DNA of 42,393 bases from SFHK01 sp045538305. Its GTDB lineage: Bacteria; Bacillota; Clostridia; Christensenellales; Aristaeellaceae. A program made the translations under genes and the position numbers. Positions 34,035 through 42,393 of this stretch are shown here, piece after piece. The notes beneath the pieces are model-generated. The model worked only from the letters and a program-made list of their open reading frames with translations. It ran no database searches and was not told the origin of the DNA. The first letter of the stretch is position 1, and each line of letters opens with the position of its first letter. The stretch is from the NCBI GenBank assembly GCA_045538305.1, contig JAZSRC010000080.1, forward strand, positions 1 through 42,393, read 5' to 3'.

Positions 34035-34076
34035 TACACCTTCAGGGACTCGAACCCTGGACACCCTGATTAAGAG
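34035..34076 (-). tRNA. tRNA-Lys(CUU) 3'-half remnant (probable attachment site)
   Basis: On the minus strand, CTCTTAATCAGG (anticodon loop with CUU) is followed by GTGTC and a perfect T arm (CAGGG-TTCGAGT-CCCTG). The acceptor 3' strand AAGGTGT and discriminator A complete it. The matching 5' half (an ACACCTT acceptor and D arm) is missing: right of 34076 the sequence is unrelated and AT-rich. This is the expected scar when an integrase recombines in the anticodon loop. The restored full tRNA should lie at the far, right-hand end of the inserted element. Confidence 0.8.
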
Positions 34077-34282
34077 TTACGGTCAAAGAGATTTCAAAAA
34101 ATTTCTACCTATTATAGCATTTATAACCTACTAAGGGTTGTGTACCTTTCTGTGCATCAAGGAATTCCACTCAGCTATTCAATAATTGAATCTCTGTTCA
34201 CAAAATCATTCATAAAACCGACATATGCTACACAGCACCAATCTAAACAAGCAACAATAGCACATGTGAATCAATCGCACAC

Positions 34283-34813
34283 TTATTTCCGTTCATTATC
34301 AATCTTTACAGAATTCCTATATGCTTTCAGCGTACAACTATTCTTTGAAATGCTCGGAAAACTATTTAAGACAACCTCGCATCCAAACTTTTCTCTCAAC
34401 GCACTGTGTATTGCACGTGCGTTCTCTTTTCCGATTTTACATCCGCATTTCATCGTCACGTCCACATATACATATCGCTTATCATCAGAGCTCCTGTCGC
34501 ACAATTTCAAATCAATATCGTGAGCATGCTCGCTCTCTCTTCGAATTCCAAACGCATCAGCAAACGCTTCTAAATCTTCAACTATATAAATCACGCTTTT
34601 ACTATACGTTTTTAGTACCGTGACCAAAATATATGACTCACCTGCTTTTGCTCTGTGGTACGCACCATAACAAGAATTCTCATTTCTTCGCTGAATTGCT
34701 CCAATTTGCGAATCAATGCACGTAATACTTGCATCATTGTGAATCTCATAATATGATAATCCGGTCAAATCATACCGAAAACCACTCGGTGTTGCCTCAG
34801 GTCGAAAAAACAT
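34283..34813 (-). CDS. Hypothetical protein in island
   Basis: A 176-aa protein not recognised. It starts MFFRPEATPSGFRYDLTGL at 34813 with AGGAGAGGG upstream. The middle reads as alternating beta/alpha, and the C-terminal part (YVDVTMKCGCKIGKENARAI, HSALREKFGCEV) carries several cysteines. There is no signal peptide or membrane segment. Base composition is AT-rich, unlike the genes left of the tRNA remnant. No close gene partner; the FRG gene lies 384 bp upstream on the same strand. Confidence 0.6.
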   Translation of the reverse strand: MFFRPEATPSGFRYDLTGLSYYEIHNDASITCIDSQIGAIQRRNENSCYGAYHRAKAGESYILVTVLKTYSKSVIYIVEDLEAFADAFGIRRESEHAHDIDLKLCDRSSDDKRYVYVDVTMKCGCKIGKENARAIHSALREKFGCEVVLNSFPSISKNSCTLKAYRNSVKIDNERK

Positions 34814-35196
34814 AAAGCTTCCCTCTCCTTTTTCTGAATACTGCGTATTTATTACCAGCATACATTAAAGAAACAGAAAAATCAATGGTTTGATCAAAAA
34901 CATACACGACCTCATAGGCTTTTAAACGACCGCTTTACAAAGAAGCTCTATCTAAGAGCCTATTTCTCGCAACTAAAAGCTTTTGCAACTCATAATGAGC
35001 CTTAAATCGCACCATTACTGGCCAATCCCACAGAATTTGATGCAATCATGATATATAGGAACTCACAACAAGCCGCCAGTGTAAGGAGCAACTTACATCA
35101 GTGCACATACGCATAAGGTTTTGCATTTAGTATGTTCTTGGCATGAGCCAAACTTTTATAAAAAGACATATATAGCAAAACAAAAACATCTGCAAC
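34814..35196. other. AT-rich intergenic region
   Basis: No coding frame, promoter with good spacing, or strong hairpin stands out between the hypothetical gene and the FRG gene. Confidence 0.5.
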
Positions 35197-36873
35197 TTAT
35201 CTTTGTATATGTCGAACTTGATCCTTTAGATAATCAGCTAAATGTCCCATGTCCGGCAACAAACTCGCATCATTGAAGCCTAAGGCATTTAATTCGCTTG
35301 CCAATACATCCTTGTTCTGTACAAACAATCTAATGGAATAAACCTTTCTACTAGAGGGCATTCTATCATTAATGTAATTCTCATCGAGTCCACAAATGAT
35401 ACTACTTCCCATTTGTGCTTGAATCCTATCATTGTTCATTCCGCTTCTGACATGAAAACTTCTAAGTAAATCGAAGATGTTTACATGATCAATAAAGGCA
35501 GGATTTTCTCTACGCACAGTTGAAAGTAAATACCTGTATGAAGATGTAAAGTTTTCGAACTCCCTCTCAAACTCTTCTCCATTTCTTATTTCATCTGTTG
35601 AATTACGCTCCCAAGATAACTTCCAAAGAATTGAACAGATTTCAGCTGGTCTATCGAACGTATATCTGTCTGACCGCATTAATTTTCCGAGCACGTTATC
35701 CAGTATTCTTTGCGCATGATTCTTCTCATCTGCCGTAAAATAGCACTCTTTCATCGGACACACTGCAGCAACTCTTATACAAAAATTGACCAAATTACAT
35801 AACATTTCGCGAGCCTCGTCGTTTGAATCTACGATAACATCAATCAACTGTCTAAAAAGTGTAATTACCGTAAACATTCGCTGTTTATTCTCATACTTTA
35901 GTTTCACGAGAGCAGCTATCATTAAGACTACACTGCTATCGTATGACTTTCCATCATACACAGAAATAGGATTATTTCCATAGTTCTTCGTTTTTATTAG
36001 TTTCCAATCATGGTTAATCTCAAAACTAAAATCATCAAAATACACTATTACTTCGCCAGTGTCCTTTTGTTCTGGATCTCCAGTATATATCTTATTAGTT
36101 GCCATATATAAGGCTACAAAGGGATTTGATGTTACATCCAAAAGTCTTGTTGGTAAACCATAGTGCTGGAGAGTTGTTAAGCGATCTAAATATGGTTTCT
36201 TATTCAACTCAATTTGATGATTAATCTTCATTGAGCGATACCAACGATCTTCTTCATACATATTTTCATAACGAAATATTCCAGCTTTTTCAGGGTAATA
36301 GCACTTTCCTACTCCTCTATAATGACAGAATCCTCCTCCTTTTTCATATATTCTTATTGTGTGTTCTATTTCTTTTCGCAATGGTTCGAATTGATTTCCC
36401 TTCAATTTACCTATTTCATTTTGTAATGTTCTTGTTATGTAGTTCTTATTCGCGCATCTTTGATCAATGCTATATTTGAGTTGTCTTATAATATCTGATT
36501 GAATATCTTCTGCTTCTGGCCTACCTTGAATCAAGCAAGCTACATGGATCAGTACAGATTGATATCTATAAAATGATATTAGATTAATAAACTCCACAAT
36601 AGAAGAAATCCTTTCGTAATGAAACCCTTTTCTTTCAATCGATTGAATGAACTCCTTTGCAGAAACCTTCAGATTGCATGCTAATTCATAAGCATCATCA
36701 GCAGCAACATACGTTACCTGATTAAAGTCCGAACTTGAAGGCTCCGTTTTTGTATCTTTCGCCAATAGAATTTCCACTCTTCCAATTGCATCAATTATAC
36801 CAGAATTATTTTTTGTTATATCCGCACACCTAATGATCCTACCATCCCAACGCTTATAGAAAAACTCATCCAT
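35197..36873 (-). CDS. FRG-domain protein
   Basis: This 558-aa cytosolic protein has a central FRG domain at about residues 180-400: CHYRGVGKCYYPEKAGIFR, with the F/H-RG core, and LTTLQHYGLPTRLLDVTSNP followed by FVALYMA. The N-terminal 170 residues are unfamiliar and mostly helical. GAGGAGG precedes the ATG. FRG proteins are often found on mobile islands and near phage-defence genes, but their activity is unknown. The gene is AT-rich. A defence or toxin role would fit the island but is only inferred. Confidence 0.85.
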   Translation of the reverse strand: MDEFFYKRWDGRIIRCADITKNNSGIIDAIGRVEILLAKDTKTEPSSSDFNQVTYVAADDAYELACNLKVSAKEFIQSIERKGFHYERISSIVEFINLISFYRYQSVLIHVACLIQGRPEAEDIQSDIIRQLKYSIDQRCANKNYITRTLQNEIGKLKGNQFEPLRKEIEHTIRIYEKGGGFCHYRGVGKCYYPEKAGIFRYENMYEEDRWYRSMKINHQIELNKKPYLDRLTTLQHYGLPTRLLDVTSNPFVALYMATNKIYTGDPEQKDTGEVIVYFDDFSFEINHDWKLIKTKNYGNNPISVYDGKSYDSSVVLMIAALVKLKYENKQRMFTVITLFRQLIDVIVDSNDEAREMLCNLVNFCIRVAAVCPMKECYFTADEKNHAQRILDNVLGKLMRSDRYTFDRPAEICSILWKLSWERNSTDEIRNGEEFEREFENFTSSYRYLLSTVRRENPAFIDHVNIFDLLRSFHVRSGMNNDRIQAQMGSSIICGLDENYINDRMPSSRKVYSIRLFVQNKDVLASELNALGFNDASLLPDMGHLADYLKDQVRHIQR

Positions 36874-37074
36874 AAACTATCCTCCTCTAGAACTAAATAT
36901 ATCATCATTGTTTTTTGTCTTGATAAGAAGGCAATTTGTGTTTCAGAACCCCAAAAGAATATACCTACAATATACTACTCTTTTTAACTAACTCTAGATT
37001 AATACGATCTGTATAAATTATGACTATAATTATATCAATTTGCGACCATCCAATCAAGTGTTTATATAATAAAC

Positions 37075-37126
37075 CCGCCTGCACACTTTCGGCATCGCGC
37101 CAAGATGTGCAGGCGGCTTATTTTTT
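37075..37126 (+). terminator. Strong terminator-like hairpin without an upstream gene
   Basis: CCGCCTGCACA (37075-37085) and TGTGCAGGCGG (37106-37116) pair perfectly over 11 bp and are followed by TTATTTTTTAT. The nearest upstream plus-strand gene is far away. A TATAAT (37065-37070) directly before it suggests a tiny transcript. The rest of 36874-37385 is AT-rich with no recognisable gene. Confidence 0.55.
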
Positions 37127-37385
37127 ATCCAAACACTTAATCGCATTATTTAAATAAGAAAATTCGAGAACATCAGCATTTAGTCCCTGACAAAACCACT
37201 CCAAATCTTAGTAAAGTGAAAAGAGTAAATATATTTTGTGAACTCCATGCACATATGTGTTTTTCTCAACTACCTGAAAGAGATTTATAAGCTTGATGCT
37301 TTTTTGATGACTAGCTATGAATCATACAAATAGCTTGGGTAAATATAACATGTCAAAATACTAACAACCGCGGGGAGGCAATATC

Positions 37386-38276
37386 ATGAATAACACAACT
37401 ATCGCAACAGAAGCAGCTAAATGGGCGCTGGCGAAGGTTGGTTGTCGCTACAGCCAGGCTAAGCGGCTTGAGCCAGAGATCTTTGATTGTTCATCTCTGA
37501 TTGCACGCGCTTACAGCGCACAGGGGAAAGACTGGTTCTACGGCGGTAATGTTCCTACCAGTAATCTTGAAGTGTATGATGACGAGTTTGAACTGCTGTG
37601 GCCTGAGTCCTATACAGAAATCGGAAAAGTGTTTGGTAATCGCTCTACAATCAATCTAGCAAAGAATGCGGGAGATCTGCAGTTTTTATGCACAGATTCC
37701 GATACAAAACGCGAAAACAAGATCACGCATGTGGCAATGGTTGCCAATTCAACTAAAATCGTCCATGCACGCGGCACAAAATACGGTGTTTGCACGAATA
37801 CGATTGATCTTTACTCCGGAAAGTTATGTGCACTTACCCGCTATAATCCCATTTGCACTCTGCGTATCGAAATGAAGGGCAATCGAACAATCGCACTCCA
37901 GAAGAAACTCAATACATTTGGTTATAGTCTGGATGTTGATGGCGAATACGGAAGAAACACTGAGAAAGCTGTAAAAAAATATCAGGAACAGAATGGTTTG
38001 ATTGAAACTGGTCAGGCAGACATTTCAACACTCAAGCATTTAGGCCTCTATGCTAAGGAGATTTCTAAACCAGAAGATGCGAATGGTAAACTCGTTCGCA
38101 TAACTGGCGGCACTGTCAATATCCGCAGCGGTCCCGGAAAGGATTATGAAATTGTTGAGGTAGCGAGGTTTGGCGATGAATATGAAACAGTTGAGATTGA
38201 TGACTGGATTCCAATCAAAGTATCCGGAAAGCTTTGCTGGGTCAGCAAGAAATTCGTTGAAGATATTGCGGAATAA
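37386..38276 (+). CDS. Phage-type endolysin: NlpC/P60, PG-binding and SH3 domains
   Basis: The 296-aa protein has three parts. An NlpC/P60 cysteine peptidase (residues 1-155) shows the nucleophile in FDCSSLIARAY, with ITHVAMV and IVHARG supplying the histidines. A PG_binding_1 repeat follows (about 164-215; LQKKLNTFGYSLDVDGEYGR). A C-terminal SH3b domain (about 232-292) has GGTVNIRSGPGKDYEIVEV. There is no signal peptide, as expected for an enzyme released through a holin. GGGGAGG lies before the ATG. The holin gene follows 110 bp downstream, forming a lysis pair. Confidence 0.9.
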   Translation: MNNTTIATEAAKWALAKVGCRYSQAKRLEPEIFDCSSLIARAYSAQGKDWFYGGNVPTSNLEVYDDEFELLWPESYTEIGKVFGNRSTINLAKNAGDLQFLCTDSDTKRENKITHVAMVANSTKIVHARGTKYGVCTNTIDLYSGKLCALTRYNPICTLRIEMKGNRTIALQKKLNTFGYSLDVDGEYGRNTEKAVKKYQEQNGLIETGQADISTLKHLGLYAKEISKPEDANGKLVRITGGTVNIRSGPGKDYEIVEVARFGDEYETVEIDDWIPIKVSGKLCWVSKKFVEDIAE

Positions 38277-38386
38277 AAGCAATCTTTATATCCATCGCTA
38301 AACCACGAAAACCATAAATTCATTGAAGAGAGAGGTGACGTGCATGATATGGACCTAAGGAAAGATAAGGAAGGAGGTGAGAAAAA

Positions 38387-38626
38387 ATGGAGGAAGCTGC
38401 AACGAGCATTCTCGAGCTCGCCCTTGAACAGGGTGTCTGGGCGGCGCTGTATATCTATCTGTTCTTCCGCATGCTCAAAGAGAACAAAGAAAGAGAAGAG
38501 CGTTACCAGGCGACCATCGATCATCTGAGCGTAAAGATCGAGAAAGGAATCGAAGACGTCAAGAAGTCTGTAGATGAGTTGTCTTCAATGTACAACTTCG
38601 AAAGCTGTGACGTTGACGATTCCTGA
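38387..38626 (+). CDS. BhlA/UviB-type holin
   Basis: The 79-aa protein has one N-terminal membrane helix (GVWAALYIYLFFRML) followed by a highly charged coiled-coil tail (KENKEREERYQATIDHL), the layout of the BhlA/UviB holin family. AGGAGG precedes the ATG. Together with the endolysin it forms a standard lysis cassette, but no phage structural genes are in the window. It is followed 107 bp later by the giant YD-repeat gene on the same strand. Confidence 0.88.
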   Translation: MEEAATSILELALEQGVWAALYIYLFFRMLKENKEREERYQATIDHLSVKIEKGIEDVKKSVDELSSMYNFESCDVDDS

Positions 38627-38652
38627 GAGATTTCTAAGCTCAGCGTAACCCG

Positions 38653-38686
38653 CTGACGAATTCTGGTAAAAACATTACCGCGTCAG
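38653..38686 (+). promoter_or_regulatory. Nested hairpin between holin and giant gene
   Basis: Outer arms CTGACG (38653-38658) / CGTCAG (38681-38686) and inner arms GGTAA (38665-38669) / TTACC (38675-38679). No T tract follows, so it is more likely an mRNA structure or processing element than a terminator. Confidence 0.4.
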
Positions 38687-38733
38687 TATACCCACAAATC
38701 CCATACACCCAATACTATCAGAAAGGAAAACAC

Positions 38734-41700
38734 ATGAACAAGAAGAACATGAACCCGGAAGAACAGTCCTTCTTCAGTATGCCTCAGCGAGTGAAAGCGG
38801 AGCGCATGGAGAAGCTGTTCACCCGCGCTGTCGGAGATGAACTCGTCGAGAAGCGCGAAGAAATGGTAAAGCACTTTGACATGGGTGCAAACCGATATCA
38901 GGCTGTTGTCTATTCCGAGCCTGTCCATTACCGTGAGTCGGAAGAAGAAACCTGGCAGGAAATTGACAATACGCTGGAAGAAACCGTAAACGAGCAGGGG
39001 CGCCGCGTTCTGCGTAACCGCGCAAACCGCATGCATGTAGAATTCCCTCAGGAGATGGACGGCGGCAGCATGGCCAAAATCACTGACGGCGGCAGAAAGT
39101 TTGCATGGCGTTTTGAGGAAGAAGCCCAGCCGATCCGAGCCAAGATCCGCTCCGGCGCAGAACTTAAGCATGAGCGTCTCATGAAGAAAGCGCAAAAGCT
39201 TCCAAAGTATGTTGGTCGCACGCTTGAAAGTCTTCAGGCAGCAGATCTGGAAACCAAAATGGAGACTGAGCAGGAACGCCGCGGCGAGATTGCAAAGCTG
39301 AAGTCAGAAAACACCTACGAGAACATCCTTCCCGGAGTCTCCGTTCGTTACACGCTGGGCAGCGAACGGGTAAAGGAGGATATCATCCTCTCTGACGCCG
39401 CTGCATTGAAGCATGCAAAGCTTCGTCTGCCCAAGGACTTCGATTATGAAGTAAGTCCCAGCAGACAGCTGCTGATCAAAGACAAGGCTACAGGCAAGAT
39501 CGTATTCACCATGGATACCCCGTTTGTATACGATGCTGCCGGTAAGGAAACCGTCGCTGATATCGTCCTGACCGACTGCGGCAATTACATTCGTCTGGAA
39601 TATATCCCGGACGCTGAGTTCATGGCGGAAGCGCAGTTCCCTGTTACGATCGATCCGACGATCAATTCCACCCATGCGGTTACCAACATTCAGGACACCT
39701 CCATTGGCGAAGGTCAGACTGCAAAACCCTATACCGATCCTTATCTCATGATCGGCAAACGCAACGGCACTACGCGCTATGTAAGCTTACTGAAGTTCAA
39801 TACCCTGGCCGTTGTTCCCGCAAGCGATACCGTGATCAGCGCAGTATTGCAGATGTGTCCCAAGAATGCGCCTTCTTCGAATTACATCGGCGCCTATGAA
39901 GTCAAGCAGCCCTGGGAATCCGCAAACACCAACTGGGCGAGCCTGAATCCGGATCTTGAATCAAACATTTCCAAAGACGCGCTGGAATGCGTATCCGGTT
40001 CCAGCAACTGGATCTCCTTCGATCTGACCAACCTGTACCGCAAATGGTGCACCCGCGATGCATCCGGCAACAGCAACAACAATGGCGTCGCATTCCGCAC
40101 GCCCGATAACATTACCGGAAACAACTACAGTGAGCTGTATTCCTCGGATGCTTACACTGCCTATCGCCCCGTAATGTACGTCAACTACATCAGCCACGCA
40201 GGTCTTGAAGGCTGGTGGCAGTACGAGCAGATGAGCGCCGGTCGCGCGGGCACGGTTTATGCCGACCTGTTCAACGGCAACATGGTTCTGGAACATAGCG
40301 ACACCGTTATGACCGGCAACCGAAATCCCGTATCCGTCAGCCACTTTTACAACAGCTGCCTGAGCTCCTCCAACAGCTACAACTGCGGCTACGGCTGGAA
40401 GACGGACGCACATCAGAAGGTCACCGCCCGAACGCACAACGACCGCAAATACCTCGTCTGGGAAGACGGCGACGGCACCGAGCATTTCTTCGACTGGTCC
40501 GGCACTCAGCCCTATAAGGACTGCGAAGGCATGGATCTGGAAATGAGCTTCAATTCAGCGCAGACGAAAATCTTTATCTACGATAAGGAACACAACGGCC
40601 TTCGCTTTAACGTTGTTCAGAGTGGTCTGGCTTATCTTGAAGCGACGACCGACGCATGCAACAACGTAACCACCTACAGCTTTGTATCCGGCTATGAGAC
40701 TGCAGGACGTATCGACAAAATCACCGACCCTGTCGGTCGTGTAACTCAGTTCAGGTACACGAGTAATCTTTTGTCGGAGATTCAGATTCCCGCTGCCAGC
40801 GGCACCCGTTCGGTTTACTTCACTTACGACAGCTCCAGCCGCCTGACCGGCGTACGATATGGCGAGTTGGGCGGTACTTCCGCACATACCACCTACAGCT
40901 ATGACGGAACCACGAAGCTTCTGACCAAAGCGCGCAACTATGACGGCGTTCAGATCAATGTCGGCTATGAGCCGCTGTCCCTGTACGGCTATACCGCTAC
41001 GGATCAGGCGCGCCACATCACCTCTCTTGAAACCGTTTCCACCAACAGCTCCGGTACGGTAACGAATCGCGGTGCAAAGCAGGTCTTTGAATACGGCGCT
41101 ATGACGACTACCGTCACCGCTGTAGAAGATACCTCTTCCGATGCAGGCAAGAAGCTGTACTATCAGTTCAACGACTCCGGTAATGTAATCTGCGTCCGTG
41201 ACGATCTGGGCTTTGCACGCTTCACCAAGTTCGACAGCAACTTTGAAAATAAGGAATCCGAAGTATCCAAGATGCGCAAGGCCGTAGTCAACCGTCTGCG
41301 CAAGTCCGACTTCAACAGCGAATGGGACGCTTTCGAGACGGGCGGTACCGTGACCAAGGACAGCACGAACCTGTGCCTGAACTGCAGCAGTGCGAAGATG
41401 GTCAAGACCGGCGCGGGCGAAACAATCTACAGACAGCTTCTGGAAGTGGAAGCCGGCACTCCGTTTACCTTCTCCGCTTATGTCAAAACCAGCGCGCTTA
41501 ATAACGGCGGCGCGTTCCTGAGAATCATCGACGGTTATTGGGGCTCCGGCGTTGTTCTGGCGACCAGCGAGGTGCTCGAAGGTTCTACCGCTGCAGCTGT
41601 CGGCAACGATCTTCCCACAGACGGCTGGGAGCGCATCCGCGTAACGCTGGACGCTCAGCCCGAAGATACGCCGATCTTTGCCGAACTGGTCTGTAACGCG

Positions 41701-42393
41701 ACAAGCGGCACTGCATGGTTTGCATGTCCGCAGCTGGAGACGGGCAGGATTGCCAATGCGTTCAACCTGGTTTCCAATGGCGACTTCCGTTACACCACCA
41801 CCAGCGGCGCTCAGACGCTGCCTCTGGACTGGAGTCAGAGCGCAAACAATATCCTGACCGTGAACACCGGCGTATTTAACCGCTCGAACGATCCCACGAT
41901 TCCCGCGATGCTGGAAGGCAATTACGTGCAGGTTGAGGGTCGCCCTGACAAGAACGAAATGGGCTTTGTCCAGTACTACGATATGATCGGCAAGAAGGGC
42001 GATATCTTTGTAGTCGGCGGCTGGGCGGACGGCAAGAGCATTCCGAATGCGAATACCCGAAACAAGGGCTTTACGCTTGCGCTGAGTCTGAAGAAGGCCA
42101 GCGACGGTACCTGGGTTATCCCGGAGGTCTATCCGTTCAACGACGAGTGGGTCGGCTGGCAGCAGAACTGCCGCGCCGCTTCCGCAGGCGAAGACTATAC
42201 GCAGATTGCGCTGTACATCATGTACACCGGAAACTGCAACAAGGCGAAGTTTACCAATATCTTCCTGCATCGCGAAGCCTACGGTACCAGCTTCGGCCGT
42301 GATTCTGAGGGTAACGTGCTGTCCGTCAGCAATCTTGCCAACCAGAAATCCGATATCCGTTACGACTCCGAGGACAACATCACTGCTTACACG
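38734..42393 (+). CDS. Giant DNRLRE/YD-repeat (Rhs-like) protein, partial
   Basis: From ATG at 38734 (GAAAGG upstream) the frame is open to the window edge, 1,220 residues so far. It begins with a charged, helical N-terminal region without a signal peptide (MNKKNMNPEEQSFFSM). A DNRLRE-type beta domain covers about residues 305-480 (VTIDPTINSTHAVTNIQDTS to RPVMYVNYISHAG). Rhs-like entry and YD repeats (about 500-760; RIDKITDPVGRVTQF, ARNYDGVQINVGYE) follow. A carbohydrate-binding-like pair (about 880-1180; NLVSNGDFRYTTT) interrupts the repeats, which resume at the end (SVSNLANQKSDIRYDSED). Such proteins form hollow shells that carry C-terminal toxins; that end is outside the window. GC content and codon use are host-like. 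Confidence 0.92.
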   Translation, partial: MNKKNMNPEEQSFFSMPQRVKAERMEKLFTRAVGDELVEKREEMVKHFDMGANRYQAVVYSEPVHYRESEEETWQEIDNTLEETVNEQGRRVLRNRANRMHVEFPQEMDGGSMAKITDGGRKFAWRFEEEAQPIRAKIRSGAELKHERLMKKAQKLPKYVGRTLESLQAADLETKMETEQERRGEIAKLKSENTYENILPGVSVRYTLGSERVKEDIILSDAAALKHAKLRLPKDFDYEVSPSRQLLIKDKATGKIVFTMDTPFVYDAAGKETVADIVLTDCGNYIRLEYIPDAEFMAEAQFPVTIDPTINSTHAVTNIQDTSIGEGQTAKPYTDPYLMIGKRNGTTRYVSLLKFNTLAVVPASDTVISAVLQMCPKNAPSSNYIGAYEVKQPWESANTNWASLNPDLESNISKDALECVSGSSNWISFDLTNLYRKWCTRDASGNSNNNGVAFRTPDNITGNNYSELYSSDAYTAYRPVMYVNYISHAGLEGWWQYEQMSAGRAGTVYADLFNGNMVLEHSDTVMTGNRNPVSVSHFYNSCLSSSNSYNCGYGWKTDAHQKVTARTHNDRKYLVWEDGDGTEHFFDWSGTQPYKDCEGMDLEMSFNSAQTKIFIYDKEHNGLRFNVVQSGLAYLEATTDACNNVTTYSFVSGYETAGRIDKITDPVGRVTQFRYTSNLLSEIQIPAASGTRSVYFTYDSSSRLTGVRYGELGGTSAHTTYSYDGTTKLLTKARNYDGVQINVGYEPLSLYGYTATDQARHITSLETVSTNSSGTVTNRGAKQVFEYGAMTTTVTAVEDTSSDAGKKLYYQFNDSGNVICVRDDLGFARFTKFDSNFENKESEVSKMRKAVVNRLRKSDFNSEWDAFETGGTVTKDSTNLCLNCSSAKMVKTGAGETIYRQLLEVEAGTPFTFSAYVKTSALNNGGAFLRIIDGYWGSGVVLATSEVLEGSTAAAVGNDLPTDGWERIRVTLDAQPEDTPIFAELVCNATSGTAWFACPQLETGRIANAFNLVSNGDFRYTTTSGAQTLPLDWSQSANNILTVNTGVFNRSNDPTIPAMLEGNYVQVEGRPDKNEMGFVQYYDMIGKKGDIFVVGGWADGKSIPNANTRNKGFTLALSLKKASDGTWVIPEVYPFNDEWVGWQQNCRAASAGEDYTQIALYIMYTGNCNKAKFTNIFLHREAYGTSFGRDSEGNVLSVSNLANQKSDIRYDSEDNITAYT

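Noticed and set aside
34035..34076. Functional tRNA-Lys gene
   Set aside because: The 5' acceptor, D arm and 5' side of the anticodon stem are absent, so it cannot fold as a tRNA.
40555..42270. Long minus-strand open frames opposite the giant YD-repeat gene
   Set aside because: They have no recognisable domains or ribosome sites and are shadows of the plus-strand gene, whose repeats and domains are clear.

Overview
The window reads as chromosomal DNA of a Gram-positive, anaerobic-type Bacillota, probably a gut- or rumen-associated clostridium. The reasons are strong AGGAGG-type ribosome binding sites, a PPi-dependent phosphofructokinase, YtrA-type GntR and PadR regulators, a BhlA-type holin, and many TTGACA-17-TATAAT promoters. 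Placement below class level is a guess. No ribosomal RNA or complete tRNA gene was seen.

Left accessory region (1-6.85 kb): a minus-strand AbiGi/AbiGii-like abortive-infection pair, the second gene cut by the window edge, is divergent from an XRE repressor coupled to a serine recombinase that has lost its C-terminus. Next is a self-regulated YtrA-type GntR/ABC transporter module, bracketed by inverted arrays of an 11-bp motif (CTTTCRTTTTG). It is followed by a decayed sugar ABC permease (mmsB/gguB-like).

Core-like region (6.87-33.9 kb): a lipid II/polysaccharide-type flippase and a MATE transporter; a HAD phosphatase; a GH38 alpha-mannosidase; an ICMT-like methyltransferase; an SSB-like protein; a patatin and a GNAT enzyme. 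A BtuFCD-type B12 importer lies behind a clear cobalamin riboswitch and intrinsic terminator. Two putative small RNAs follow, then a PadR/DUF1700/DUF4097 envelope-type operon, a D-aminoacylase operon, and a phosphofructokinase gene (pfp) that is intact except for an in-frame TAG at codon 32. After these come a DUF2087 protein, a methyltransferase, a secreted SH3-domain protein, an Asn/Gln-rich small protein, and a compact operon of amidohydrolase, FAD/Rieske oxidoreductase and YyaL-type thioredoxin-domain protein.

Right accessory region (34.0-42.4 kb): it starts at a 42-nt remnant of a tRNA-Lys(CUU) 3' half, the usual scar of an integrase-inserted island. After it the DNA becomes AT-rich, with an unknown protein and a FRG-domain protein. 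Then comes a phage-like lysis pair (NlpC/P60-PG-binding-SH3 endolysin and BhlA holin) immediately before a very large DNRLRE/YD-repeat (Rhs-like) protein that runs off the window. The giant protein has no visible Sec signal, so holin/endolysin-mediated release is an attractive hypothesis and the best candidate here for an undescribed system.
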